Shown here: one piece after another, positions 7,561-15,368 of the stretch | How positions within the stretch are numbered: the stretch's first letter is position 1 | Layout of the letters: the number at the start of each line of letters is the position of its first letter | Origin: UBA1738 sp045538755 | GTDB taxonomy: Bacteria > Bacillota > Clostridia > UBA1381 | NCBI GenBank assembly: GCA_045538755.1 | Contig: JAZQEC010000005.1 | Span: 186,001 to 250,000, forward strand | Direction of reading: 5' to 3' | DNA length: 64,000 nt | The notes under the pieces: generated by a model | Told to the model about the DNA's origin: nothing | The model's database searches: none | Seen by the model: only the letters and a program-made list of their open reading frames with translations | Made by a program: the position numbers and the translations under genes

Positions 7561-9555
7561 TTGTTTTATAAAGATTTGATATTTTTTTCCGCCTACTTTT
7601 TTTGAAACTGTTTTCAAATTTAATTGATTGCATATCTGTCTTGAAAAATTTATATTTGAAACAGGTTTAAAACCATTTTGTGAGCAGTAAACACAATACC
7701 TTGTAAAAATATCTTTTGTCGGTTCATTTTCAATTGAATCAGCACCAATTTCTTCAACAAATGAAAGAATAGGGTTGTTTTCAATGCGGTATTCATCAAG
7801 CTGTGAATCAACTTTGTTAGAATGTGTATATTGCTTGTTCTGAAGCACTCTTTTTAACCCCTGAATTCCTAATTGAATCAGATATTCCATAGCTTCCTGA
7901 CTTTGCAATTTCCATATTATTGTATTATCATAATCAGCATCATTTTTTGAAAAGTGTGCATTAAAGGGTATAATCAACAATCTGTCATGTGCAGCTGATG
8001 TGTCACCCCTTCCCATTCGGGGAATGTTGTTTGCAGAAAAAATCAGTTTTACATAAGGTTTAAAACTAAATTTCGGTTGACCTTTCTGTTCTGCATCAAT
8101 TTCATTACCCCTGGTTATTTTCTTGAAAATTGACACATCAGCAATATATTCACTACTAATATCATCACCCAAATTTGCAAGCTTACCAAACATCATAATT
8201 GTTGAAAACCTGTCAGATAAACTTTTTAAATCCAAAACAGAATAATTATTTTCACCAAGTATCGACTGAAGAACTTCAATAAAAGTTGACTTTCCGTTGC
8301 TTCCTGTTCCTGTTAGTATGAATGCTTTTCCACCTGCAAGAGTGTTTGACCTGTAAAAACATGAACCTATACATTCTTCAAGTAATGACCTGATATTTTC
8401 ATCATTGCAAGCAATCTTGTCAAGTGTTTTATCCGTCAGTTCATCATAAGCCTGTGGGTTATAATCCCAATCAATTCTGTTTGTGATAACATGGTCAGGT
8501 GTGAATGGTGTGAATGAATCATCCAAAATATTCAATACACCATTTCTGAATGCAATCATATGTGCATTCTTATCATTTATAACAATTTCATCACATATCA
8601 GATTAAGCTGCTTTAAAGTTTCTTTTCTTTTTGCATCAGTCAGTGATGGGATTTCTTTGCACATGCACTTTTCTATTTCTTCATTACCGCTGACATACAC
8701 ACCATCTTTATAAATCTGAAGCTGTCCATTTATTTTTCTAATGTAATAAGTATTTTTTAAATGTTCCGCAAATCTATCATGTAAAAAAGTTTTACCCCTG
8801 AAAAATTCAGAACTTGCTGAACTATTGATTGAATCCCATGCTTCTTTTCTGATAGCATTTTCAAATTCATCACCCAATGATTCTGAAAATATGAATTTAT
8901 CAATAAGTTCAGAAACTATTCTGAATTGCTCATAAGAATACCCTTCAGCTTTTAATGGGTTCATATAAGTAAACAATCCATCTTGCCTTCCATCACCTGA
9001 TTTCATATTAAGGAAGTTATGTTTTATTCCTGATTTCATTGGTAAATCATAAAATGGAAGTTCATCAAGTGTATTATCATCATTGATTTTGATATATAGT
9101 ATCTTTCTTAAAGTCTTATCATCATTTGATAAACACCCATAACAATCTGAATCTTTGATTTCACCAGTGCTTTTAACAATTTTTATTCCACATTTATAAT
9201 CAACTGGGGAAAGTGTTAATATTGTTTTATTTATACTGTTACTAACTGTATATGAATGATTTCTGTTGAACCAATAGATATGACCGCCTTTGTGTGGGGA
9301 TTTAATTACTATACAGCTTTGCTCTAAAGCTTTCACAATAGCAAATCTTGCTTGAAATGTTTCATCAGAATCATAATCTGTTATAATAATGTTGTTTTTA
9401 ATTTTTCCAAGAATATAAGGAAAATTTTTTAACGCATAGTCTAAAGAAGCAGGTTTTGATTTTCCTTTTCTGACTTTTGGATTTCCGTCACTACCACCGC
9501 CACCACAATAAAAGCCATCATATAGGATAGATGCAATTTGTTTTAATTCCGTCAT
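7543..9555 (-). CDS. P4/D5-family primase-helicase
   Basis: A 670-residue replication protein. The N-terminal part resembles a primase: an acidic DYDSDE cluster at about residues 60-65 and a KGGHIYW histidine motif at about 89-95. The C-terminal half is a superfamily 3-type helicase with Walker A GTGSNGKST at residues 416-424, and downstream the D5/P4 signatures GRGDTSAAHDRLLIIPF and SANNIPRM. Such proteins prime and unwind DNA to start element replication, usually at a nearby iteron origin. The start ATG follows GGCGGTGAG. Its 3' end runs into iteron-like repeats. The assignment is strong. Confidence 0.88.
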   Translation of the reverse strand: MTELKQIASILYDGFYCGGGGSDGNPKVRKGKSKPASLDYALKNFPYILGKIKNNIIITDYDSDETFQARFAIVKALEQSCIVIKSPHKGGHIYWFNRNHSYTVSNSINKTILTLSPVDYKCGIKIVKSTGEIKDSDCYGCLSNDDKTLRKILYIKINDDNTLDELPFYDLPMKSGIKHNFLNMKSGDGRQDGLFTYMNPLKAEGYSYEQFRIVSELIDKFIFSESLGDEFENAIRKEAWDSINSSASSEFFRGKTFLHDRFAEHLKNTYYIRKINGQLQIYKDGVYVSGNEEIEKCMCKEIPSLTDAKRKETLKQLNLICDEIVINDKNAHMIAFRNGVLNILDDSFTPFTPDHVITNRIDWDYNPQAYDELTDKTLDKIACNDENIRSLLEECIGSCFYRSNTLAGGKAFILTGTGSNGKSTFIEVLQSILGENNYSVLDLKSLSDRFSTIMMFGKLANLGDDISSEYIADVSIFKKITRGNEIDAEQKGQPKFSFKPYVKLIFSANNIPRMGRGDTSAAHDRLLIIPFNAHFSKNDADYDNTIIWKLQSQEAMEYLIQLGIQGLKRVLQNKQYTHSNKVDSQLDEYRIENNPILSFVEEIGADSIENEPTKDIFTRYCVYCSQNGFKPVSNINFSRQICNQLNLKTVSKKVGGKKYQIFIKQVQDTR

Positions 9556-9567
9556 TTTCTCACCGCC

Positions 9568-10002
9568 TTAATTGAAATATGTAACAGCTTCCTGAACCCA
9601 TTCTTTCAATGGTCTGTGCAATATTGCTTCATCATATGATACATTGTGTTTGGGAAGTATTCTGTTTAATATACATAAATATATTTGATTTGCGGTGATG
9701 TCTTGTCTATGTAATAAATCAAGAACCTTTTTTATATGAATAAGGTAATTGCAATCACTTATGATTTTCTCATACAAATGTATGTGATTGTGCAAACATT
9801 CTTCAAGATATATTTCATCATAAACTTTTAGGGAACGAATGAATTCATTGCAATAATGGATTCCAAATGCATCATTCATGGAATGTCTGATTATATCGCC
9901 GTTTTGAAGTGTCACATTCACATAATGTTTTCCTTTTGTGCCTGATGATGTGATGGCAAGTATTTCTTCAAGATTGATTTTTTCTAAAAGATTTGTTTTC
10001 AT
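9568..10002 (-). CDS. hypothetical phage early protein
   Basis: A 144-residue protein; the start chosen follows GTGAGAG, and an ATG seven codons earlier, one base after the upstream stop, is an alternative. The N-terminal half has a beta-like segment (GKHYVNVTLQNGDIIRHSMN) and the rest is helical. Family unknown. It lies between the Cro-like gene and the primase and is probably transcribed with both from the leftward promoter near 10310. Confidence 0.55.
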   Translation of the reverse strand: MKTNLLEKINLEEILAITSSGTKGKHYVNVTLQNGDIIRHSMNDAFGIHYCNEFIRSLKVYDEIYLEECLHNHIHLYEKIISDCNYLIHIKKVLDLLHRQDITANQIYLCILNRILPKHNVSYDEAILHRPLKEWVQEAVTYFN

Positions 10003-10024
10003 TTTTGATTCTCTCACTTTCATT

Positions 10025-10264
10025 TTAATTACTTTCTGAATTCCTGGTGTTCTGATTGACTGTTGCAGCAGTTGTTTCAATCAGTTCTTCAACTTTTACA
10101 TTTAATGCTTTTGCAATTTTCCCAATAGTTTCAGGTCTTATTTTTACATCACCCTGCATTCTTGTGATGGTGAATAGTGAAATTCCTGATTTTTTTGATA
10201 AGTCACTAAATGTCATACAAGCATTTGCTATAGCGATTTCAAACTTTTGATTATCTATTTTCAT
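10025..10264 (-). CDS. XRE-family Cro-like regulator
   Basis: A 79-residue helix-turn-helix protein (MTFSDLSKKSGISLFTITRM, then RPETIGKIAKALNVKVEELI) in the XRE/Cro fold. It is the first gene of the leftward early operon and is divergent from the repressor at 10432. By position it should be the Cro or lytic-side regulator. The gene begins 17 bases from a palindromic operator at 10282-10298. Confidence 0.75.
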   Translation of the reverse strand: MKIDNQKFEIAIANACMTFSDLSKKSGISLFTITRMQGDVKIRPETIGKIAKALNVKVEELIETTAATVNQNTRNSESN

Positions 10265-10281
10265 ATTTTCACCCCTTGTAC

Positions 10282-10298
10282 CGATATTTTAAATATCG
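10282..10298. promoter_or_regulatory. palindromic operator of element 1
   Basis: CGATATTT-T-AAATATCG is symmetric apart from the central base. It lies between the leftward -10 box and the Cro-like start. A matching half-site (TAATATCGG) lies in the spacer of the rightward promoter near 10378-10385. Both regulators are XRE-type, so this is their likely binding site. Confidence 0.5.
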
Positions 10299-10309
10299 TT
10301 TTTTGTTAT

Positions 10310-10338
10310 ATTATACACCTTTAAAACAATATTGTCAA
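10310..10338 (-). promoter_or_regulatory. leftward early promoter of element 1
   Basis: On the minus strand TTGACA (10333-10338) and TATAAT (10310-10315) are separated by 17 bases, a full consensus match. It would drive the Cro-like gene, primase and following genes. Confidence 0.7.
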
Positions 10339-10368
10339 TAGATATATTTAGATTATTTTAGAAAATAC

Positions 10369-10397
10369 TTGATTTTTAATATCGGTTGTGATATAAT
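10369..10397 (+). promoter_or_regulatory. repressor promoter of element 1
   Basis: TTGATT (10369-10374) and TATAAT (10392-10397), 17 bases apart, sit just upstream of the repressor start. An operator half-site lies within the spacer, consistent with autoregulation. Confidence 0.65.
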
Positions 10398-10431
10398 GAA
10401 ATCACATTTAAAGGTGAAAGGAAGTGAATTT

Positions 10432-10842
10432 ATGGATAAAACTGTCTTTGGAAAGCGGGTTAAAGCTGTTCGAAAACAAATGAAAATGACACAAATAGAA
10501 CTTGCGGAAGCTATCGGAAAAAAGGAAGCTACAATTAGAAAGTATGAAAATGGTTCAATAGAAGCACCATGGAATGTGATTGAAGATATTGCATCTGTTC
10601 TGGGAGTATCACCATTTGATTTGACAGTGGATATAGAAAAACTTCGCTCTGATGTGAAACTTATAGAAGAAATTGAAAAAGCATTTGGGTCAGATGCATT
10701 GGCAATGTTGAATGATTTCGATACATTAAATTCTTTAGGTAAATCCAAAGCTGTTCAATATGTTGCTGACTTGGCAATACATCCAAAATACAAAAAAGAA
10801 CCATCTTCTGCTGCAACAGAAAATGATTCCAACAACAATTAA
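10432..10842 (+). CDS. XRE-family repressor, CI-like
   Basis: A 136-residue regulator with an N-terminal XRE helix-turn-helix (MKMTQIELAEAIGKKEATIR, then KYENGSIEAPWN) and a helical C-terminal part. The ATG at 10432 follows GGTGAAAGGAAG; an upstream in-frame ATG has no ribosome site. It is divergent from the Cro-like gene and next to the integrase, the usual place for a lysogeny repressor. There is no peptidase (LexA-like) domain, so release from repression would need another route. Confidence 0.8.
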   Translation: MDKTVFGKRVKAVRKQMKMTQIELAEAIGKKEATIRKYENGSIEAPWNVIEDIASVLGVSPFDLTVDIEKLRSDVKLIEEIEKAFGSDALAMLNDFDTLNSLGKSKAVQYVADLAIHPKYKKEPSSAATENDSNNN

Positions 10843-10849
10843 CTAAAAA

Positions 10850-10879
10850 GAATTCCCTGTGCTGCAACACTGGGAATTC
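10850..10879. other. hairpin after the repressor gene
   Basis: GAATTCCC (10850-10857) and GGGAATTC (10872-10879) form an inverted repeat 8 bases after the repressor stop. No T-run follows, so it may be a processing or weak termination site. Confidence 0.35.
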
Positions 10880-10989
10880 AGAAAGTAACCAAATCAAAAT
10901 GAATGCAAGCGAGCAAATCAAAAATGAAATGGTATGTATTTATTATATCAATTCTTTTTTGATTTGTCAATCAGAAAGGAAGAATTGAT

Positions 10990-12039
10990 ATGAAACTACC
11001 AAATGGATATGGTTCAGTTTACAAATTGCCTGGAAATAGAAGAAAACCCTGGGCAATAAGAAAAACAATCTCATGGGAAATTGATGAAAAAGGTGATAAA
11101 CTTAAAAGGAAATATCAATATATTGGATATTATGAAACAAAAGAAGAAGCATTGAACGCATTAGCTATATACAATTCAAATCCATATGATATAAATAATG
11201 ATATAACCTTTGCAGAAATATATGATAAATGGTCAGCAGAAAAATTTGAAACAATATCACATTCAAATGTAAACGGATATAAAGCATCCTATGCTGTATG
11301 CAAGAATCTTTATAGCATGAAATTCATTGAAATCAGGAAAACGCATCTTCAAGGTGTAATTGACACTTGCGGTAAAAATTACCCCACATTGCGAAAGTTA
11401 AGAGTTCTTTTCAATCAACTATACCAATTTGCTATGGAAAATGACCTTTGTCAAAAAGACTATTCTAAATTTGTTGATATTGTTAAGCACAAGGAAAAAG
11501 GAAAAGAAGAAAAACATAAACCATTCACTGAATCAGAAATTCAAACTTTATGGAATAATGTCAATCGCAATGAATATATTCAAATTTATTTGATTTTAAT
11601 TTACAGCGGTGTTCGTATATCAGAATTATTAGATTTAAAAAAACAGGATGTTCACCTGGAAGAAAGGTATTTTGATGTTATTGCTTCAAAAACAGAATCT
11701 GGAATTCGTAAAGTTCCAATTTCCAAAAAAGTTTTACCTTTCTTTGAAAAATGGATGCAGAAAGAAGGTTGTGACTATCTTGTTTGCACACCTGAAGGAA
11801 AACATTTCACATACAGAAATTATTTTGATTCGTATTGGAAACCCTTAATGCAAGAAATGGAACTTCAACATTTACCACATGATACAAGACACACAACAAT
11901 TTCTTTGTTAGCAAAAGCGGAAGTCAATCAAACCATTATAAAGCGTATCGTGGGGCATGCGGGTGCAATGTCATTAACTGAAAAAGTATATACACATTTT
12001 GATATACAGCAACTTGTTGAAGCAATTGATTTGATATAA
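10990..12039 (+). CDS. tyrosine recombinase, element 1 integrase
   Basis: A 349-residue phage integrase. An N-terminal arm-binding region (AP2-like, WAIRKTISWEID... IGYYETKEEA) and a SAM-like core-binding domain precede the catalytic domain. The active-site residues are R209 (SGVRISELL), K234, H297 and R300 (LPHDTRHT), H323 (GHAG) and Y334 (VYTHF), so the enzyme looks intact. It is transcribed towards the end of the element, which lies next to the 3' end of rpsI. The start follows AGAAAGGAAG. Confidence 0.92.
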   Translation: MKLPNGYGSVYKLPGNRRKPWAIRKTISWEIDEKGDKLKRKYQYIGYYETKEEALNALAIYNSNPYDINNDITFAEIYDKWSAEKFETISHSNVNGYKASYAVCKNLYSMKFIEIRKTHLQGVIDTCGKNYPTLRKLRVLFNQLYQFAMENDLCQKDYSKFVDIVKHKEKGKEEKHKPFTESEIQTLWNNVNRNEYIQIYLILIYSGVRISELLDLKKQDVHLEERYFDVIASKTESGIRKVPISKKVLPFFEKWMQKEGCDYLVCTPEGKHFTYRNYFDSYWKPLMQEMELQHLPHDTRHTTISLLAKAEVNQTIIKRIVGHAGAMSLTEKVYTHFDIQQLVEAIDLI

Positions 12040-12046
12040 GCTATAT

Positions 12047-12086
12047 AAAAACCAGGAACTGAAGATGATTCAATCCTGGTTTTTTG
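12047..12086 (+). terminator. integrase terminator
   Basis: ACCAGGA (12051-12057) pairs with TCCTGGT (12074-12080) and a run of T follows, giving a rho-independent terminator just after the integrase stop. Confidence 0.7.
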
Positions 12087-12093
12087 CTTGCTT

Positions 12094-12148
12094 TTTTGTG
12101 TGTATCACTTGTATATCTTTTGTGTGTCACTAACTGGTTTTCGTGTGT
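12094..12148. repeat. short direct repeats at the element 1 end
   Basis: Three related copies (TTTTGTGTGTATCAC 12094-12108, TTTTGTGTGTCAC 12118-12130, TTTTCGTGTGT from 12138) lie between the integrase and rpsI. The middle 13-mer occurs again at 6030-6042. They could be integrase arm or core sites. The true attachment core cannot be defined because the other end of the element is outside the window. Confidence 0.35.
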
Positions 12149-12174
12149 TTTTATCGGTTCTTTAAAACTGAAAC

Positions 12175-12203
12175 ATTCCCACAAACACTGGGTTTGTGGG
12201 AAT
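12175..12203 (-). terminator. hairpin after rpsI
   Basis: A perfect 12-base stem (ATTCCCACAAAC with GTTTGTGGGAAT) with a 5-base loop, 17 bases beyond the rpsI stop. The T-run on the rpsI strand after it is weak, so termination may be partial or the junction may have been altered by integration. Confidence 0.5.
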
Positions 12204-12219
12204 AAAAAACTGAATTTTT

Positions 12220-12615
12220 TTATCTCTTACTAAACTGTGGAGCTCTTCTTGCTGCTTTGAGTCCGTATTTCTTTCTTTCCTTCATTCTTGAGTCTCTTGT
12301 TAAGAAACCTGCTGCTTTTAAAGTTGCACGATATGCATCTGTATCAACTTCCAAAAGTGCTCTTGCGATACCGTGACGGATAGCACCAGCCTGACCTGTA
12401 AATCCGCCGCCTTCAACAGTTGCAATTACATCAAACTTAGCGATTGTTGATGTGATTGTAAGTGGCTGACGTACGATAACCTTTAGTGTATCGAGTCCAA
12501 AGTAGTCATCAATATCTCTTTTATTGATTGTGATTTTACCGTTACCAGGAACGAGTCTTACTCTGGCAACAGATGATTTTCTTCTGCCTGTTCCGCAGTA
12601 CTGTTCTTTAGCCAT
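12220..12615 (-). CDS. rpsI: 30S ribosomal protein S9
   Basis: A 131-residue S9 with the conserved start YCGTGRRKSSVARVRL and the basic C-terminal tail ending APQFSKR, which reaches the P-site tRNA in the ribosome. It follows rplM with a 14-base gap, the usual rplM-rpsI pair. Here the pair is not attached to the alpha operon and runs the other way. Its 3' end faces the element 1 integrase; this gene end is a known target for tyrosine integrases in some Firmicutes. Confidence 0.97.
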   Translation of the reverse strand: MAKEQYCGTGRRKSSVARVRLVPGNGKITINKRDIDDYFGLDTLKVIVRQPLTITSTIAKFDVIATVEGGGFTGQAGAIRHGIARALLEVDTDAYRATLKAAGFLTRDSRMKERKKYGLKAARRAPQFSKR

Positions 12616-12629
12616 GTTTCAAATCCTCC

Positions 12630-13067
12630 TTACTTAATCTCTTGTGTCCAAGCTTCAGGCTTCTGAGCTGCGTGGTTGTGCTCTGTGCCCTTATATACGC
12701 GAAGTCTTGTAAGAGCTGATCTGCCGATTGTGTTGTTCGGGAGCATACCCTTTACTGCGTACATCATAGCCTTTTCAGGATTTTCTGCCATAAGCTTATT
12801 GTAGTGGATTTCTTTAATTCCGCCTACCCAGCCTGTGTGATAGTAACGAACCTTCTGGTTAATCTTGTTACCTGTTAAAACAGCCTGTTGTGCGTTTAAG
12901 ATGATTACGTGGTCGCCGCAATCAACGTTTGGTGTGAATGTAGGCAAGTGCTTGCCTCTTAAAATGCTTGCTGCAGTAGCTGCTACTCTACCGAGTGGCT
13001 TGCCGGCAGCATCAATGATATACCATTTTCTTTCAACTTCCTGTGGTTTTTGCATATAGCTACTCAT
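12630..13067 (-). CDS. rplM: 50S ribosomal protein L13
   Basis: A 145-residue L13 beginning MSSYMQKP behind GGAGGTAAAA; a longer upstream frame is the leader and not coding. Typical features include WYIIDAAGKPLGRVA, GDHVIILNA and GMLPNNTIGRSALTRLRVY. It is an early assembly protein of the large subunit. It is first in the rplM-rpsI operon and is probably autoregulated through the leader hairpin directly upstream. Confidence 0.97.
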   Translation of the reverse strand: MSSYMQKPQEVERKWYIIDAAGKPLGRVAATAASILRGKHLPTFTPNVDCGDHVIILNAQQAVLTGNKINQKVRYYHTGWVGGIKEIHYNKLMAENPEKAMMYAVKGMLPNNTIGRSALTRLRVYKGTEHNHAAQKPEAWTQEIK

Positions 13068-13082
13068 TGATTTTACCTCCTT

Positions 13083-13142
13083 AATATAAACGATTAAACT
13101 ACTGTTTGCGGTAAATTTTACGTATCCGCAAACCAACAGCTA
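13083..13142 (-). ncRNA. putative L13 autoregulatory leader
   Basis: Between the promoter and rplM the transcript forms a perfect 8-base stem: GTTTGCGG (13126-13133) with CCGCAAAC (13104-13111) on the minus strand, loop about 14 bases. Firmicutes commonly have an L13-leader at this place. The match to that family was made by position and a simple hairpin, not by a covariance search. Confidence 0.55.
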
Positions 13143-13144
13143 AC

Positions 13145-13173
13145 ATTCTACTATATTTGTAAAATAAAGTCAA
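13145..13173 (-). promoter_or_regulatory. rplM-rpsI promoter
   Basis: TTGACT (13168-13173) and TAGAAT (13145-13150) on the minus strand with a 17-base spacer, directly before the L13 leader. Confidence 0.7.
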
Positions 13174-13210
13174 TACTTTTTTGAAAAAAATTCAAAATAT
13201 AAATTTATTG

Positions 13211-13250
13211 CTTTAAAATGCTCCGTTTTTCTTTAAAATGCTCCGTTTTT
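13211..13250. repeat. 20-base perfect tandem duplication
   Basis: CTTTAAAATGCTCCGTTTTT occurs twice head to tail between the HAD phosphatase stop and the rplM promoter. No third copy is seen. It is probably a local slippage duplication. Confidence 0.8.
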
Positions 13251-13258
13251 CTTAATCT

Positions 13259-13912
13259 CTATTTTAAAATTATATCTAAAATTTCCTGTGGTTTTTCTAC
13301 AATGTAATCAGCTCCGGCAGTAGAAAGCTCTTCTTCGTCACGGAAGCCCCACAAAACTCCGATTGTTTTCATAGCTGCATTTTTTCCTGTTGCGATGTCG
13401 ACATTTGTGTCGCCTATAAAAATTGTGTCAGAAACCGAAATCCCAAGCTCGTCCGCAATCATTAAGGCACCGTCTGGTGACGGTTTTATGTCGATTCCGC
13501 TGCGCTGGCCGTATGCTGCATCAAAACGGTCGCCGAAGAAAAGGCGTATAACGTCAACTGCTACATTATGCGGTTTGTTTGAAAGTACGGCAATTTTTAC
13601 ACCGTTTTTAATTAGATTATCTAAAAGTTCAATAATTCCGTCATACGGCTTGGTTTCATAAAGAGGTTCAGCCTCATAAGCTGCATCATATACCGTGCCG
13701 ACATTTTCATAATTTTCTGGTGTATCAGCACCGATTTCTGCAAGCATTCTGTGAATTAAAAGGTCACGCCCATTGCCGACAAGCTTCTTATACCGTTCCA
13801 TAGGGATTTCAGAAAAGCCGAAGGAAGCAAGTGCTGTGTTCCCAAAATGTGTAAGTGCAGGAAGTGTATCGGTAAGTGTTCCGTCTAAGTCAAATATACA
13901 TAATTTCGTCAT
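13259..13912 (-). CDS. HAD-family phosphatase, phosphoglycolate phosphatase-like
   Basis: A 217-residue HAD hydrolase with motif I DLDGTLTD, motif II VLSNKP, a lysine motif in IKPSPDG and motif IV FIGDTNVDIATGKNA. The helical cap between motifs I and II places it with Gph/PpaX-type phosphatases, which remove phosphate from phosphoglycolate or pyrophosphate. The substrate cannot be decided from sequence. The ATG start at 13912 follows GAGGGATT; a longer frame upstream lacks family similarity. Confidence 0.85.
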   Translation of the reverse strand: MTKLCIFDLDGTLTDTLPALTHFGNTALASFGFSEIPMERYKKLVGNGRDLLIHRMLAEIGADTPENYENVGTVYDAAYEAEPLYETKPYDGIIELLDNLIKNGVKIAVLSNKPHNVAVDVIRLFFGDRFDAAYGQRSGIDIKPSPDGALMIADELGISVSDTIFIGDTNVDIATGKNAAMKTIGVLWGFRDEEELSTAGADYIVEKPQEILDIILK

Positions 13913-13992
13913 AATAAATCCCTCATTTTCCGTAGTTTCTTCATATATTATAGCCAAACCTTTATATTTTGTCAAAAAAATTTCCGTCCTAC

Positions 13993-14021
13993 TTGCAATT
14001 TAAGATAAAAGATTGTATAAT
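13993..14021 (+). promoter_or_regulatory. nadK-argR-recN promoter
   Basis: TTGCAA (13993-13998) and TATAAT (14016-14021) with a 17-base spacer, 36 bases before the proposed nadK start. Confidence 0.7.
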
Positions 14022-14057
14022 ATGTATAAATATACAATTTGTGAAAGGGGTGCGGTT

Positions 14058-14888
14058 GTGAAAAGAATAGCGGTCATTCCGAATTATACAAAGGACACGG
14101 AATACAGATATACGAAAAAGCTTTGTGATTATCTTTTTGGCAAAGCTCATATTGTTATGCAGGAAAAGGACAGGGTGGACGGCATAACAAGCGAGTACAC
14201 AAACGGGAGTGTTTACGAGGGCGTGGACGCAGTAATCATTCTGGGCGGCGATGGAACGATGCTTCAGGCGGCGGAGCCGTGCGGCAGAAGCGGTATTCCA
14301 GTTATGGGAATTAATCTTGGGAAAGTCGGATTTATGACCGAAGTGGAGACGGCTGATATGGAAGATGCCTGTGACAGACTTTTGGCAGATGACTATGATG
14401 TTGAAGAAAGAATGATGATGAACGTGACAATTTCCGGCAACAACGGAAAATCAACATATATCGCCTTAAATGACCTTGTTATATCAAAGCCGGAAGCAAA
14501 GATGGTGGCTATGGAGCTTTATGCGAATGGCGAAAAGGTAAGTGAGTATATGGCGGACGGACTTATAATATCAACACCTACCGGTTCGACAGGGTATTCA
14601 CTTTCAGCAGGTGGTCCTGTGGCAGACCCGACAATGACGCTTTTTATCGCAACCCCTATATGCGCGCACACGTTGTCGGCACGTCCAATGCTTATGTCAC
14701 AGCAAAAGAAAATAACCCTGCAGATTACGGAAAGCGGAAGTCATACAGCAACTGTGACGGTAGACGGCGAGAACAAATGTGTTATGACAAGCGGTGATAC
14801 TGTGACTGTTGAGAGGTCGGAATACAGGCTCAAAATTATTAAGCTGGGCAAACAGTCATTTTACCATACGATGATGGCAAAATTATAG
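14058..14888 (+). CDS. nadK: NAD kinase
   Basis: A 276-residue NAD kinase, which phosphorylates NAD to NADP. The hallmark GGDGTML is followed by NLGKVGFMTEV, and the substrate loop STPTGSTGYSLSAGGP is intact. I chose the GTG at 14058, eight bases after AAAGGGG; an upstream ATG frame would overlap the promoter -10 box. It heads the nadK-argR-recN cluster seen across Firmicutes. Confidence 0.93.
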   Translation: MKRIAVIPNYTKDTEYRYTKKLCDYLFGKAHIVMQEKDRVDGITSEYTNGSVYEGVDAVIILGGDGTMLQAAEPCGRSGIPVMGINLGKVGFMTEVETADMEDACDRLLADDYDVEERMMMNVTISGNNGKSTYIALNDLVISKPEAKMVAMELYANGEKVSEYMADGLIISTPTGSTGYSLSAGGPVADPTMTLFIATPICAHTLSARPMLMSQQKKITLQITESGSHTATVTVDGENKCVMTSGDTVTVERSEYRLKIIKLGKQSFYHTMMAKL

Positions 14889-14909
14889 GAAAGGCTATGA
14901 GGTTTTGAT

Positions 14910-15365
14910 ATGAAACAAAAAAGACATCGTAAAATACTTAATATAATATCCGAAAGAGACGTTAAAACGCAGGAACAACTGACAGAAGAATTAAAATCAG
15001 CGGGCTTTTTGGTTACGCAGGCGACTGTTTCGAGGGATATAAAGGAATTGGGGCTTATTAAATTGCCACTTGCGGACGGCTCATATAAGTATGCTGTTAC
15101 TAAAAGTCAGAGTCAGGAAAACAGGGAGCATCTTGCGATTTTTTCGAGGTCGGTAATAAATATACAGTCGGCTATGCATACTATTGTAATAAAAACTCAT
15201 GCAGGTATGGCAAATGCAGTTGCAGCCTCTTTAGACACGTTTATGGGCCATGAGATTATAGGTACTATTGCAGGAGATGACACGATTCTGATTATAACAG
15301 AAAACCCTGAAAATGCAGAGGAAATGGCGGTTAAGCTGAGAAAAATGTTCAGCTGGAAGGAATAA
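14910..15365 (+). CDS. argR: arginine repressor ArgR/AhrC
   Basis: A 151-residue regulator with an N-terminal winged helix (TQEQLTEELKSAGFLVTQAT, then VSRDIKELGLIKL) and a C-terminal hexamerisation/arginine-binding domain with the GTIAGDDTILII motif. It binds ARG boxes when arginine is plentiful. No clear ARG box was sought out in this window. The gene sits between nadK and recN with short gaps, so it is probably in one transcript. Confidence 0.93.
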   Translation: MKQKRHRKILNIISERDVKTQEQLTEELKSAGFLVTQATVSRDIKELGLIKLPLADGSYKYAVTKSQSQENREHLAIFSRSVINIQSAMHTIVIKTHAGMANAVAASLDTFMGHEIIGTIAGDDTILIITENPENAEEMAVKLRKMFSWKE

Positions 15366-15368
15366 GTA

